The notes beneath the pieces were generated by a model. It was given only the letters and a program-made list of their open reading frames with translations, did no database searches and was not told the origin of the DNA. A stretch of 64,000 bases of DNA from positions 1 through 64,000 of the forward strand of contig DASVTU010000030.1 in the NCBI GenBank assembly GCA_036387415.1, read 5' to 3'. The translations under genes were made by a program, and so were the position numbers. This stretch comes from DASVTU01 sp036387415. Lineage in GTDB: Bacteria > Acidobacteriota > Blastocatellia > Pyrinomonadales > Pyrinomonadaceae. Position 1 is the stretch's first letter, and the number at the start of each line of letters is the position of its first letter. Positions 1 to 10,400 of the stretch are shown here, piece by piece.

Positions 1-3000
1 AGCATGCTGCAACGCAAACATCACCTGAAATATCGGCGTCTGACTCATTCTCCTCTCCGGTGCTATCTCCTCCACTAACTTCTCAAACGGCACCTCCTGA
101 TGCCCGTACCCTCCCACACTCGCTTCCCTCACCCTCCCCAACACTTCCTCGAACGTCGCCTCTTCTCCCACCTCCACTCTCATCACCAACGTGTTGACGA
201 AAAACCCGATCACTCCCTCCACTTCGCTCCTCGTCCGGTTCGCTACGGGTGTTCCCACCACGATGTCTGTCATGTTGCTGTAGCGCGCCAGCAAGACTTG
301 AAAGGCGGCCAGCAGCGTCATAAACAGCGTCGCTCCCTGCTCCTGACTCATCTCTCTTATCTCTTCCGTTAACTCCTTGCTGATCAGTAACTCCACGCTC
401 GCTCCACGATAGCTCTGCACGGCTGGTCGTGGCCTGTCGGTCGGCAACTCCAACAGCGGTGGCGCATCCTTCAATTGCTCTTTCCAGTACGCCAGTTCTG
501 CTTCTAATCTCTCGTCTGTGAGCCAGTGGCGTTGCCAGGCGGCATAGTCTGCATATTGAATAGTGAGTGGCGCCAGCGGGGTGTTCTCACCGCGAGCGTA
601 GGCTTCGTAGAGTTGTCCGATTTCTCTGAATAGAATGGTGAAAGACCATCCATCCGAGACGATGTGGTGCATCGTGACGAGCAATACATGCTCCTGTTCG
701 GCGGTCTGCAAGAGACGCGCGCGCACCAGCGGCCCCTGCGCTAAATCGAATGGATGGTTGGCTTCTTCAAAGGCCAGTCGTTGTACTTCTGCGCGGCGTT
801 CAGGCTCAGGCAGCGCCCGTAAATTTTCCACATCGAGCGGCAGGTCGGACGCGGGAGAGATAACTTGTTGCGGTTGTCCCTGTGTGCTGTGGAAAGTGGT
901 TCGTAAAATCTCATGCCGCCGGATAACTTCATTAACGCATCGTCTGAACGCCGCGACATTGAGCGCACCCACGAGCCGCACGGCGCTTGGGATGTTGTAG
1001 AAAGGGTTGCCCGGTTCGAGTTGGTCGAGAAACCAGAGACGTTGCTGCGCGAATGAGAGTGGCAGTTCGCTATTGCGGTCAACAGGAGAAATCGCGGGGA
1101 GATGACGTTCATGCACGGCGCCTAGTGCCGCTTCAACTCTTTCGGTGAGGCCAGCGACGGTCGGCGCTTCAAAGAGACTGCGAAGCGGCAACTCGACATC
1201 AAACCGCTCACACACGCGCGAGACAATCTGCGTCGCCAGCAGAGAGTGGCCGCCGAGCTCGAAAAAGTTGTCATAAATCCCGACTACTTCGCGTTTCAAC
1301 ACTTCGCACCAGATGTCTGCCAGCGCCTTCTCGTTGGGCGTGCGTGCCGCCACTGTTGTTGCGTCCGATGTCGAACTGCTCTGCTCCGGCGCGGGTAGCG
1401 CACGGCGGTTGAGCTTGCCGTTAGGCGTCAGCGGCCATGTTTCCAACACGACGAAGGCCGCAGGCAACATGTAGTCCGGCAGCTTCTCTTTGAGATAGTC
1501 GCGCCATTCGCCTATGGTCGGCGCGTTCGCGTGCCCTTCAAGAACGACGTAAGCCACGATGCGCCGTTCGCCGGGCGCGTCTTCGCGCATGATGACGGCG
1601 CACTCCTCGACTGCTGCGTGCGCGCCGAGCGCCGCTTCAATCTCGCCCAACTCGATACGAAAGCCGCGCAGCTTGACCTGTTGGTCAGTGCGCCCGACGA
1701 ACTCAATCTCACCACTCGTCGTGCGACGCGCGATGTCTCCGGTGCGATAGAGTCGTGCGCCCGGTTCGTCGCTGAAGGGATGTGGAATGAATTTTTCGGC
1801 AGTGAGTCGAGGCTGATTGAGATAGCCGCGCGCCAGAGCGACGCCGCCGATATGTATCTGGCCGTTGATTCCGACGGGCACGGGCTGCAAGTCGTCGTCC
1901 AGAATATAAACTTGTGTATTCGCTACGGGGCGACCGATGGCGGGTTTGCGTCCGTCGGCGCGACACACGGAGAAGGTCGCCCAAGTGGTCGTCTCTGTCG
2001 GCCCGTAGACGTTGAAGAAACGATGACCCTGCACCCAACGCGCCACAAGCTCTGCCGGACAAGGCTCTCCGCCTGTGATAACCGTCTGCAAGGCGGGAAG
2101 CGCAGCGGGTGGCACGGCGGCGAGCGTCGTGGGCGTCAAGGCGATAGCGTTGATGGAGTGCTCCTGCAAGAACTGCGTGAACGCTTCTCCGGGCAGCAGT
2201 GTTTCGGTGGGCGCGAGGTAGAGCGTCGCCCCGGCCATGAGCGTCATGACCATTTCAAACACCGAAGCATCAAAACTCCAAGATGCAACCTGTAAGACAC
2301 GCGTCTCGGCTTTCAGTCCGAAAGCCAATGCCTCGGCGCGACTCAGGTTCGCCAGTCCACGATGGCTCGTCATCACGCCTTTGGGTCTGCCCGTCGAACC
2401 CGAAGTGTAGATGACATACGCGAGATTCTCCGGCGCGACGACGCAGGGCGGATTCTCCCTGCTCTCTTTCTCTATCTCTGCGGACGCTTCATCGAGATAG
2501 ACGACTTTCACGCTCTCCGTCGGCAAACGTTCCGCGTGGCGTCCTCGCGTCAGCAGCACACGCACGCGCGCGTCTGCGAGCATGTAGCTCAGACGCTCCG
2601 ACGGATAAGCGGGGTCGAGTGGCAGATAAGCCCCGCCCGCCTTGTACACGCCGAGCACAGAGACCAACATCTCCGGCGAACGCTCGAAAAGGATGCCGAC
2701 CAACGTCTCCGCCCGGACTCCGAGACGGCGCAAATAGTGAGCTAACTGATTGGCGCGGGCGTTTAACTCTCGATACGTCAGGTTCGACTCTCTGCCGTCT
2801 GCTTCGACAAAACTGACGGCTAAAGCGTCCGGCGTTCGCTCCACTTGCTTCTCGAACAATTGTTGAAAACAACTCTCCTGCGGGTAATCATGGCGCGTGT
2901 CGTTCCATTCGACGAGCAATTCATGTCGTTCGTCTACGGTCAGAAGCGGAAGCTCTGAGAGTCTTTGCGTGGGATTGGCAACGACGCCTTCGAGCAGCGT

Positions 3001-6000
3001 CTCGAAGTGGCCGCAGAGACGACGAATCGCCGCCGCGTCAAAGATGTCCGTGTCGTACTCCAGAACTCCTTTCAGGCCGTCGCGCGTCTCCTCAAGCGAG
3101 AGCGTTAAATCAAATTTGGAGTCGCTCTTTTCGATTGGCAGTGGAGCGAGTTTTAGTCCGCGCAGTTCGAGCGAGGGCAGGGGCGCGTTCTGCAAGACGA
3201 ACATCACTTGAAACAGCGGCGAGTGATGCAAGCTGCGTTGGGGTTGCAACTCCTCCACCAGCTTTTCAAACGGCACGTCCTGATGTGCATACGCTCCGAG
3301 ACACACCTCTCGCACACGCTTCAACAGTTCCGCGAAGGAAGGATTGCCCGACAAGTCTGTGCGGAGTGCCAGCGTGTTGACGAAGAAACCGATGAGACCT
3401 TCAATCTCTTCGTGTTGACGATTGGCGACCGGCGAGCCGACCGTGATGTCATGCTCGCCCGTGTAGCGATAGAGCAACGTCTGGAAGGCGGCGAGCAGCG
3501 TCATGAACAGCGTCGCGCCCTCGCGGCGGCTCAACTGTTTGAGCGCTTCAGAGAGTTTCAGAGGCAGCGCGACTTGTTGCTTCGCGCCACGGAAGGCGCG
3601 CGGTTCCGACGTGGCGGATTGTTCCTGCAACGTGGGCAGCGGCAATCTAGCGAGGCTGCCGTCGAGTTGTTGTCGCCAGTATTGAAGCTGTGTTTCGAGC
3701 GCCTCATCCTTGAGCCACGCGCGTTGCCATTGCGCGAAGTCGCCATACTGAATCGACAACTCCGCGAGCGGCGAGGGTTCATTCTGTGAAAACGACTCGT
3801 AGAGCGCGGCGACCTCGCGGATGAGAACGCCCAACGACCAGCCATCGCTGATGATGTGATGCATCACCAGCAACACGACGTGCACATCATCATCCACGCG
3901 CAAGACACGCAATCTCAAAAGCGGCGCTTGCTTCAAATCAAACGCCCGCGACGCATCCTCCGCCGCGATGCTTTCGATAGACGCCTCTCGCTGCTCGACT
4001 GGAAGATGGCGCAGGTCTTCCAATCGCAGCGGCAGACGCAACCGAGGTTGAATCCTCTGCACCGCCTGCCTATCAACGACGGCGAAGCTCGTTCGCAGCA
4101 CTTCGTGTCGGCGCACGACTTCGTTAAAACTCTCTTCGAGCGCCTTGAGGTCTAATTCGCCCGTTAGGCGGATGGCCGACGGGATGTTGTAGGCGGGGCT
4201 GTGAGGCTCTAGTTGGTCGAGAAACCAGAGACGTTGCTGCGCGAACGAGAGCGGCAGTTCGCCGTCTCTTGCGGTGCGTTCGAGCGGCGGCGACGGAAGA
4301 CCCAACGCCGCTCGCTGTTGCTTTTCGATTCGTTCCGTGAAGCCTCTGACGGTCGGCGCTTCAAAGAGTTCGCGCACGGGCATCTCGACCTTCAAGACTG
4401 TGCGTAGACGCGATATGACTTGAAGCGCGAGCAGCGAATGTCCGCCCAACTCGAAGAAATTGTCGTGCGCTCCGACCGTCTCAACTCCTAGAACCTCCGC
4501 CCAGACTCCCGCTACAACTTCCTCAAGCGGATTGCCCGTTGTCGTCGCGGCGTCGCTTCCATCCGTCGTCGTGTGCGTCCGCGCAGGTACGGGCAGCGCA
4601 CGTCGGTCAATCTTTCCGCTCGGCGTCAAAGGAAGCGCATCGAGCGCAACAAAAACCGACGGCAGCATGTATTCCGGCAGTTTCTCTTTCAAGAAACTCC
4701 GCAGCGAACCGTGCGACGCGGCTTCGCCCGATTCAGCGACCGTATAAGCGACGATGCGCTTGTCGTCGCCGTTCGCGCCCTCGCGCAGCACCACGACACA
4801 TTCGCGGATAGACGGATGCTGCAACAGCGCCGTCTCAATCTCTCCGAGTTCGATGCGAAATCCGCGTAGCTTGACTTGATGGTCGAGCCGTCCGAGAAAC
4901 TCAATCGTACCGTCTTCCGCATAACGCGCTTTGTCGCCCGTCCGGTAGAGGCGTCGGCCTGCGTCGGCGGCGAAAGGATTGGGGACGAACTTCTCCGCCG
5001 TCAACGCGGGACGATGGAGATACCCGCGCGCCAGTCCCGCGCCGCCGATGTAAAGCTCGCCCGCGATGCCCACAGGCACGGGCTGCCATGCGTCGTTCAG
5101 AATGTAGAGTTGAGTGTTGGCTATCGGTCGTCCAATTGGAACGGAGAGCCGCGCCGTTTCGCGTTCGCAAGTCCAGTGGGTCACGTCAACGGCGGCCTCC
5201 GTCGGCCCGTAGAGGTTGTGCAACGCGGTGTTCGGAAGACGCGCGAAGAATCTCTCCTGCAACTCCTTCGACAGCGCCTCGCCGCTCGACATAACTTGAC
5301 GAAGACTCCGGCAGCCTTCCACCTCCGGTTCCGACACAAAGGCTTGCAACATCGACGGTACGAAGTGGAGCGTCGTGATTCGTTCTTTCCCTATCACCTC
5401 TCTCTGATACGCGGCATCCTGATGCCCGCCCGCACGCGCGACGACCAGCCGCGCGCCTGTTATCAACGGCCAGAAGACCTCCCACACAGACACGTCGAAA
5501 CTCAGAGGCGTCTTCTGCAACACACGGTCGTCGCTCGCCAGCGCGTACGCATCCTGCATCCAGAGCAGACGATTGCAGATGCCCGCGTGCGTATTCAAAA
5601 CGCCTTTGGGCTGCCCCGTCGTGCCTGACGTGTAAATCACGTAGGCCGCGTTCTGCGGCGACACCGCAACGCGCGGATTTTCCGTGTCGTGACCGCTAAT
5701 CCCGTCCCAATCTCTATCGAGGCAGATGACTTCGGCGTCGCGCGCAGGCAAGGCTTCGAGTAGTCGCTGCTGTGTCAAAAGCAGTTTGACCTGTGCATCC
5801 CTGTGCATGAAGGTGAGCCGCTCCGGCGGATACGACGCATCGAGCGGCACGTATGCGCCGCCCGCTTTGAGGATGCCCAACAGGGCGACCACCATCTCGA
5901 TGCTGCGTTCGACACAGACGCCGACGCGTGTCTCCACCCCGACACCTGCGGCGCGCAAACGATGCGCGAGTTGGTTGGCGCGTGTGTTTAGTTCCGCATA

Positions 6001-7488
6001 GCTTAGCTGTTCATCCTCGAAGCGGACGGCGATATGGTCAGGCGTGCGCGCGACCTGTTGTTGAAAAAGTTCGTGTAGAGAGATATCTGGCGGGTAGGCG
6101 GTCGCCGTGTCGTTCCATTCGACGAGCAGTTGGTGTCGTTCGGTTTGCGTCAGGAGGGGCAGGCTGCTGAGTCGTTGCGTCGGATTGGCGACCATGCCTT
6201 CGAGCAATGTGCTTAGATGTCCGAGCATCCGCTTTATGGTCGCGTCGCTGAAGCGTCGTCGGTCGTAACTGATGTGGAGCAGTAGTTCTGTGCCGGGCAC
6301 GGCGAGCAGTGTGAGCGGGTAGTTTGTGCGTTCAATCTTGTGAACGTTGTCGATGGAGAGTTGCGCTAGTTGCTGTTTGAAGGAAGCATCGACGGGGTAA
6401 TTTTCAAAAACCAGAAGGCTCTCGAAGAGCGGCACGCCGCGCGCCACTTCGCTCCATCCCTGTACCTGTACGAGCGGGCTGTATTCAAACTGGCGTAGTT
6501 CAACTTGTCGCTCTTGCAGTTGCTTCAACCATGCAGACAAACTTTCGCGGTCGTCTATCTTGACGCGCACGGGCAGCGTGTTGATGAAAAGACCGACCAT
6601 CGTTTCGACTCCCGCCAACTCCGCAGGCCGCCCCGAAACAGTGACGCCGAAAACCACGTCGCGCTCGCCGCTGTAACGGCTCAACAACAACGCCCACGCA
6701 CCCTGCATCAGCGTGTTGAGCGTCAACTGTTGGCCGCGTGCGAGCGACTGTAGTGCGGAGGTTGTTTCCGTCGTTAAGGAAATTTGTTGTTCGCGGTACT
6801 CCTCTTGCGGTTCGCTGTCGCCCGTCTGTCTCTCAGGGGTTTTGTCCACGGACAGCGGAGTCGGCGCGGAGAAACCCTTGAGCGTCTCGCGCCAGAAGGC
6901 TTCGGCCTTCGACAAATCCTGCTTGCGAAGCCATGCGATGTAATCGCGGTAGGGTCTGCTTCGTTCGAGAGAGATGTCGCGCCGCTGAGAGAAGGCCTCG
7001 TAGAAGGCGAAGACTTCGCGCAGCACCAGCGGTGTACACCAACCGTCGAGCACCAGATGATGATAGCTCCACAGAAAATGAAAACTGTCGTCGGAGAGTC
7101 GAAACAGCGCGACGCGCAGGGGCGGCGCTTTCGAGAGGTCGAAGCCTCGCTCCCGGTCGGCCTTTAGATATGCTTGAAGATGTTCTTGCTGCTCGACGGG
7201 AGATTGCCCGCGCCAATCTTCTTCGACGCATGGCAACTTCACGCGCTGCCTGACAACCTGAATCGGCTCGGCGAGTTCCTTCCAGACGAAGGCCGTGCGA
7301 AGAACGGGATGACGGTCAACGACCTGTTGCCATGCCTGCTTGAACGCCTCTACATCGAGCGCGCCACGGAGCGTGCAACTCAACTGCTCAACGTAAACTC
7401 CCGATGTGGGAGCGTAGAGCGTGTGGAAAAACAGACCCTGTTGGAGCGGCGAGAGCGGGTATAAATCCTCGACGTTTTTTCTACTCAT
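1..7488 (-). CDS. Non-ribosomal peptide synthetase, C-A-T-C-A-T-C..., 3' end outside window
   Basis: Open frame of 2,496 codons from ATG at 7488 to the window edge with no stop, so the C-terminus is missing. Domains read from the translation: C (1-450, HHLVLDGW near 140), A (460-960), T (GGHSLL near 1016), C (1060-1490, HHIISDGW near 1213), A (1500-2010), T (near 2080), and a third C (from about 2120, HHIVSDGW near 2278). The first C has the LSPLQQGLFF signature of domains that accept a D-residue, which fits the epimerase ending the preceding protein. Specificity residues by alignment to GrsA: first A D-V-W-H-M-S-L-V-D-K, a serine code; second A about D-A-F-A-I-G-V-T-W-K, which I cannot assign beyond hydrophobic. 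The start overlaps the upstream gene's stop by 8 bp and a GAGG lies just upstream, so the two are translationally coupled. The remaining modules and any thioesterase lie beyond the window. Confidence 0.95.
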   Translation of the reverse strand, partial: MSRKNVEDLYPLSPLQQGLFFHTLYAPTSGVYVEQLSCTLRGALDVEAFKQAWQQVVDRHPVLRTAFVWKELAEPIQVVRQRVKLPCVEEDWRGQSPVEQQEHLQAYLKADRERGFDLSKAPPLRVALFRLSDDSFHFLWSYHHLVLDGWCTPLVLREVFAFYEAFSQRRDISLERSRPYRDYIAWLRKQDLSKAEAFWRETLKGFSAPTPLSVDKTPERQTGDSEPQEEYREQQISLTTETTSALQSLARGQQLTLNTLMQGAWALLLSRYSGERDVVFGVTVSGRPAELAGVETMVGLFINTLPVRVKIDDRESLSAWLKQLQERQVELRQFEYSPLVQVQGWSEVARGVPLFESLLVFENYPVDASFKQQLAQLSIDNVHKIERTNYPLTLLAVPGTELLLHISYDRRRFSDATIKRMLGHLSTLLEGMVANPTQRLSSLPLLTQTERHQLLVEWNDTATAYPPDISLHELFQQQVARTPDHIAVRFEDEQLSYAELNTRANQLAHRLRAAGVGVETRVGVCVERSIEMVVALLGILKAGGAYVPLDASYPPERLTFMHRDAQVKLLLTQQRLLEALPARDAEVICLDRDWDGISGHDTENPRVAVSPQNAAYVIYTSGTTGQPKGVLNTHAGICNRLLWMQDAYALASDDRVLQKTPLSFDVSVWEVFWPLITGARLVVARAGGHQDAAYQREVIGKERITTLHFVPSMLQAFVSEPEVEGCRSLRQVMSSGEALSKELQERFFARLPNTALHNLYGPTEAAVDVTHWTCERETARLSVPIGRPIANTQLYILNDAWQPVPVGIAGELYIGGAGLARGYLHRPALTAEKFVPNPFAADAGRRLYRTGDKARYAEDGTIEFLGRLDHQVKLRGFRIELGEIETALLQHPSIRECVVVLREGANGDDKRIVAYTVAESGEAASHGSLRSFLKEKLPEYMLPSVFVALDALPLTPSGKIDRRALPVPARTHTTTDGSDAATTTGNPLEEVVAGVWAEVLGVETVGAHDNFFELGGHSLLALQVISRLRTVLKVEMPVRELFEAPTVRGFTERIEKQQRAALGLPSPPLERTARDGELPLSFAQQRLWFLDQLEPHSPAYNIPSAIRLTGELDLKALEESFNEVVRRHEVLRTSFAVVDRQAVQRIQPRLRLPLRLEDLRHLPVEQREASIESIAAEDASRAFDLKQAPLLRLRVLRVDDDVHVVLLVMHHIISDGWSLGVLIREVAALYESFSQNEPSPLAELSIQYGDFAQWQRAWLKDEALETQLQYWRQQLDGSLARLPLPTLQEQSATSEPRAFRGAKQQVALPLKLSEALKQLSRREGATLFMTLLAAFQTLLYRYTGEHDITVGSPVANRQHEEIEGLIGFFVNTLALRTDLSGNPSFAELLKRVREVCLGAYAHQDVPFEKLVEELQPQRSLHHSPLFQVMFVLQNAPLPSLELRGLKLAPLPIEKSDSKFDLTLSLEETRDGLKGVLEYDTDIFDAAAIRRLCGHFETLLEGVVANPTQRLSELPLLTVDERHELLVEWNDTRHDYPQESCFQQLFEKQVERTPDALAVSFVEADGRESNLTYRELNARANQLAHYLRRLGVRAETLVGILFERSPEMLVSVLGVYKAGGAYLPLDPAYPSERLSYMLADARVRVLLTRGRHAERLPTESVKVVYLDEASAEIEKESRENPPCVVAPENLAYVIYTSGSTGRPKGVMTSHRGLANLSRAEALAFGLKAETRVLQVASWSFDASVFEMVMTLMAGATLYLAPTETLLPGEAFTQFLQEHSINAIALTPTTLAAVPPAALPALQTVITGGEPCPAELVARWVQGHRFFNVYGPTETTTWATFSVCRADGRKPAIGRPVANTQVYILDDDLQPVPVGINGQIHIGGVALARGYLNQPRLTAEKFIPHPFSDEPGARLYRTGDIARRTTSGEIEFVGRTDQQVKLRGFRIELGEIEAALGAHAAVEECAVIMREDAPGERRIVAYVVLEGHANAPTIGEWRDYLKEKLPDYMLPAAFVVLETWPLTPNGKLNRRALPAPEQSSSTSDATTVAARTPNEKALADIWCEVLKREVVGIYDNFFELGGHSLLATQIVSRVCERFDVELPLRSLFEAPTVAGLTERVEAALGAVHERHLPAISPVDRNSELPLSFAQQRLWFLDQLEPGNPFYNIPSAVRLVGALNVAAFRRCVNEVIRRHEILRTTFHSTQGQPQQVISPASDLPLDVENLRALPEPERRAEVQRLAFEEANHPFDLAQGPLVRARLLQTAEQEHVLLVTMHHIVSDGWSFTILFREIGQLYEAYARGENTPLAPLTIQYADYAAWQRHWLTDERLEAELAYWKEQLKDAPPLLELPTDRPRPAVQSYRGASVELLISKELTEEIREMSQEQGATLFMTLLAAFQVLLARYSNMTDIVVGTPVANRTRSEVEGVIGFFVNTLVMRVEVGEEATFEEVLGRVREASVGGYGHQEVPFEKLVEEIAPERRMSQTPIFQVMFALQHA

Positions 7489-10400
7489 CAATGGCCTCAA
7501 ACTCTTCTTCGTCAAGCCCGGTCAAGAGATTGTTAAGCTGTTCCTGCGCCAGATTGGCGAGCGGAAAATCAGACGGCGTATAGCCTCCGGCGTCAGGCGA
7601 CAGGCAATGTGCGATGAGCGCACGCAGTTCTTCCATCAAACGGGCGGCGAATGCCTCAATCGTCGTGCGTCGGTGAATGTTCTCGCTGTAAGTCCAGACC
7701 AATTCCAGACGATTGCCGATGACGCCCCCGGTGATTTCCAACACATGACGGCGATGCCCACGCAAATCAGCCAACGCGCCGCTCGCTTCGCGTGCGAGCA
7801 CGAAGGGCGCAGACGGCGGCAGCACTTGGTCGAATTGGCCGAGATAGTTGAAACTCATTTCCGGCAAAGCGACCGCACGCAAACGTTCGAGCCTTTCTTG
7901 CAACTCATCGGATGCGCTCAAATAACGCAGCAAGCCGTAACCGATTCCGCGTCGAGGAATGCTGCGGAGTTGTTCCTTGATGGTTTGCAGGGCGGAGCCG
8001 TGCGATGAGGACGCCGCGCCGGGGTCGAGGAGGATGGGGAAGATGGTGGTGAACCATCCGACCGTGCGCGTGAGGTCGATGTCTTCGGCAATCTCTTCGC
8101 GTCCGTGTCCTTCGAGCGCGACCGCCACCGAGCGTCGTCCGCTCCAACTCGAAAAAGCCCGCGCCAACGCCGTCAGCAACAAGTCGTTGCTCTGCGTGTG
8201 GTAAACCTCCGGCACGTCTTGAAGCAGGGCGCGTGTTTCGTCTTCGTCCAGCGACATCGAGATGGTGCGCGCCGATGCCCTCGTATTGAAACCGTCACGA
8301 AAATCGACGGGCATCATCTGCGTCAACCTTTCAGACAATAACTTTTCAGACACCTTTTCGGACACTGCCAGCCAGTAATCCAACTCGCTCAGCGTCGCTT
8401 CCGTCTGTGCATGTTGCGCGAGTCTTTCAGCCCATTGCTTATAGGATGTAGTCTTACGCGGCAGCGCGACCGCTTCACCACGTCGCAGTTGCCCGTAGAC
8501 CGTCAGCATGTCCTCAAACAGAATCCGCCACGACACGCCATCGACGGCGAGATGATGAATCACCGTGAGAAGGGGACCCGTCTTGCCTCTGCCCATGTCG
8601 AACAGTGCGACGCGCATGAGTGGCCCGTCGGCGAGATTGAGACTGGTTTGAAGTTGCGTGGCATGCGTCTCGATGGCGGCTGTCTGTTCCTGGTCGGTGA
8701 GAGCCGAGAGGTCGATGAGTTGGAAGGGAGTTGCGCCTTCGTGAGCCGCATTGAATTGCCGCCAATCTTCATCCTCGCGTACGAAACGAAGGTTGAGCGC
8801 ATCGTGATGCAGGAGCAAGTGTGCGATGGTTTTCTTTAACAGGCGCGGGTCGAGAGGCTCTTTCACTTCGAGTAGGACAGCTTGATTGTAGTGCTCCACG
8901 CGGGGCAAATTTTGCTCGAAGAAGAGATGCTGGATGGGCGTCAGAGGGACGCGGCCTGTGACCGTGCCCTGTTCCGCCAACGTCGAAACGCTCTCCGTCG
9001 CGGCCACGACAGCGGCGAGTCCCGCAATCGTTTGATACTGGAAAAGCTGTTTCGGAGTGAGACGAATGCCCGCTTGATTGGCGCGTGCGATGATTTGAAT
9101 ACTCAGGATTGAATCGCCGCCCAGAGCGAAAAAATTATCTTCCACGCCAACGTTGCCGATGCCGAGAACCTGGCTCCAAATTTCTGCCAAGAGTCGTTCG
9201 ATTGAGGTGCGCGGCGCGACAAACGTTTCCGTCTCATGTCCGCGCGGCTGCTCGGCTGGCGCGGGCAGCGCGCGTCGGTCAAATTTGCCATGAGGCGTGA
9301 GCGGCAGAGCGTCGAGAAACATGAAGGTCGAGGGAATCATGTGTTCCGGCAACTTCTCTTTGAGAAAGCCGCGCAGGTCGTTCGGCGTCTGCGCCTCTTG
9401 TTCTGCTCCGACGGCGACGTATGCCACCAGACGCTTACTGCCGTTCTCCTCGAAAGGCATCACCAGTGCTTCCCTGATGCGCGGGTGCTCGCTCAGTGCC
9501 GCCTCAATCTCGCCCAACTCGACGCGGAAGCCCCTGAGTTTCACCTGATGGTCGAACCGACCGAGAAACTCGATGCTGCCGTCCGGCAGATAACGCACGC
9601 GGTCGCCCGTACGGTAAAGACGTGCGCCCGTCTCGTCGCCGAAAGGGTCTGGAACAAACTTTTCGGCGGTCAGTGCGGAACGATGTAGATACCCGCGCGC
9701 TAAACAATCGCCGCCGATGAACAACTCGCCGGGAACGCCCACGGCGACGGGCTGCATCGCGTCGTCGAGGATGTACATTTGCGTGTTGGCGAGCGGGCGG
9801 CCAATCGGCACCGTGGCGGAGCGGTCGCGCGCATTCTTTCCGGCGACGTGGAAAGTGGAGACGCCGACGGTCGTCTCCGTCGGGCCGTAGTGGTTGAAGA
9901 TGGCGCAGACGGGATTCATACCCTCAAGCTCTCTGACAAAAGTCCAATGAGAAACTTCGCCTCCGAGCACAAGGCAACTGCGCGGCAGAAGCTCTCGCGG
10001 ACGCTCGGCGGCAGACATCAACGCGGCGAGATGCGAGGGAGCAATCTTGAGACAGTCAATGGGGTAGCGCATGAAGTAGTCGCACAAATCCTCTGCGCTC
10101 GTCGCACGCTCGCGTGAAACGACGTGCACCGTGCCGCCTGTCAGCAACGGCGGATAAATGGCCGTGATGCAGGAATCGACCGTTAGAGGCTGCACCCACG
10201 CATAAGTGGCTGCGGCAGGAGGCTGCAATCTGTCGAGCACGCCGGAGACGTAGTTCAGCAGTTGCCTCTGCTCAATCAGCACGCCTTTGGCCTTGCCCGT
10301 CGAACCGGAGGTATAGATAACGTAGGCGAGATTCGCCGCATCTGCCACGACACCGGGATTGTCTTCGCTCTCACGCGCGACGAGCGACCAATCTCTGTCG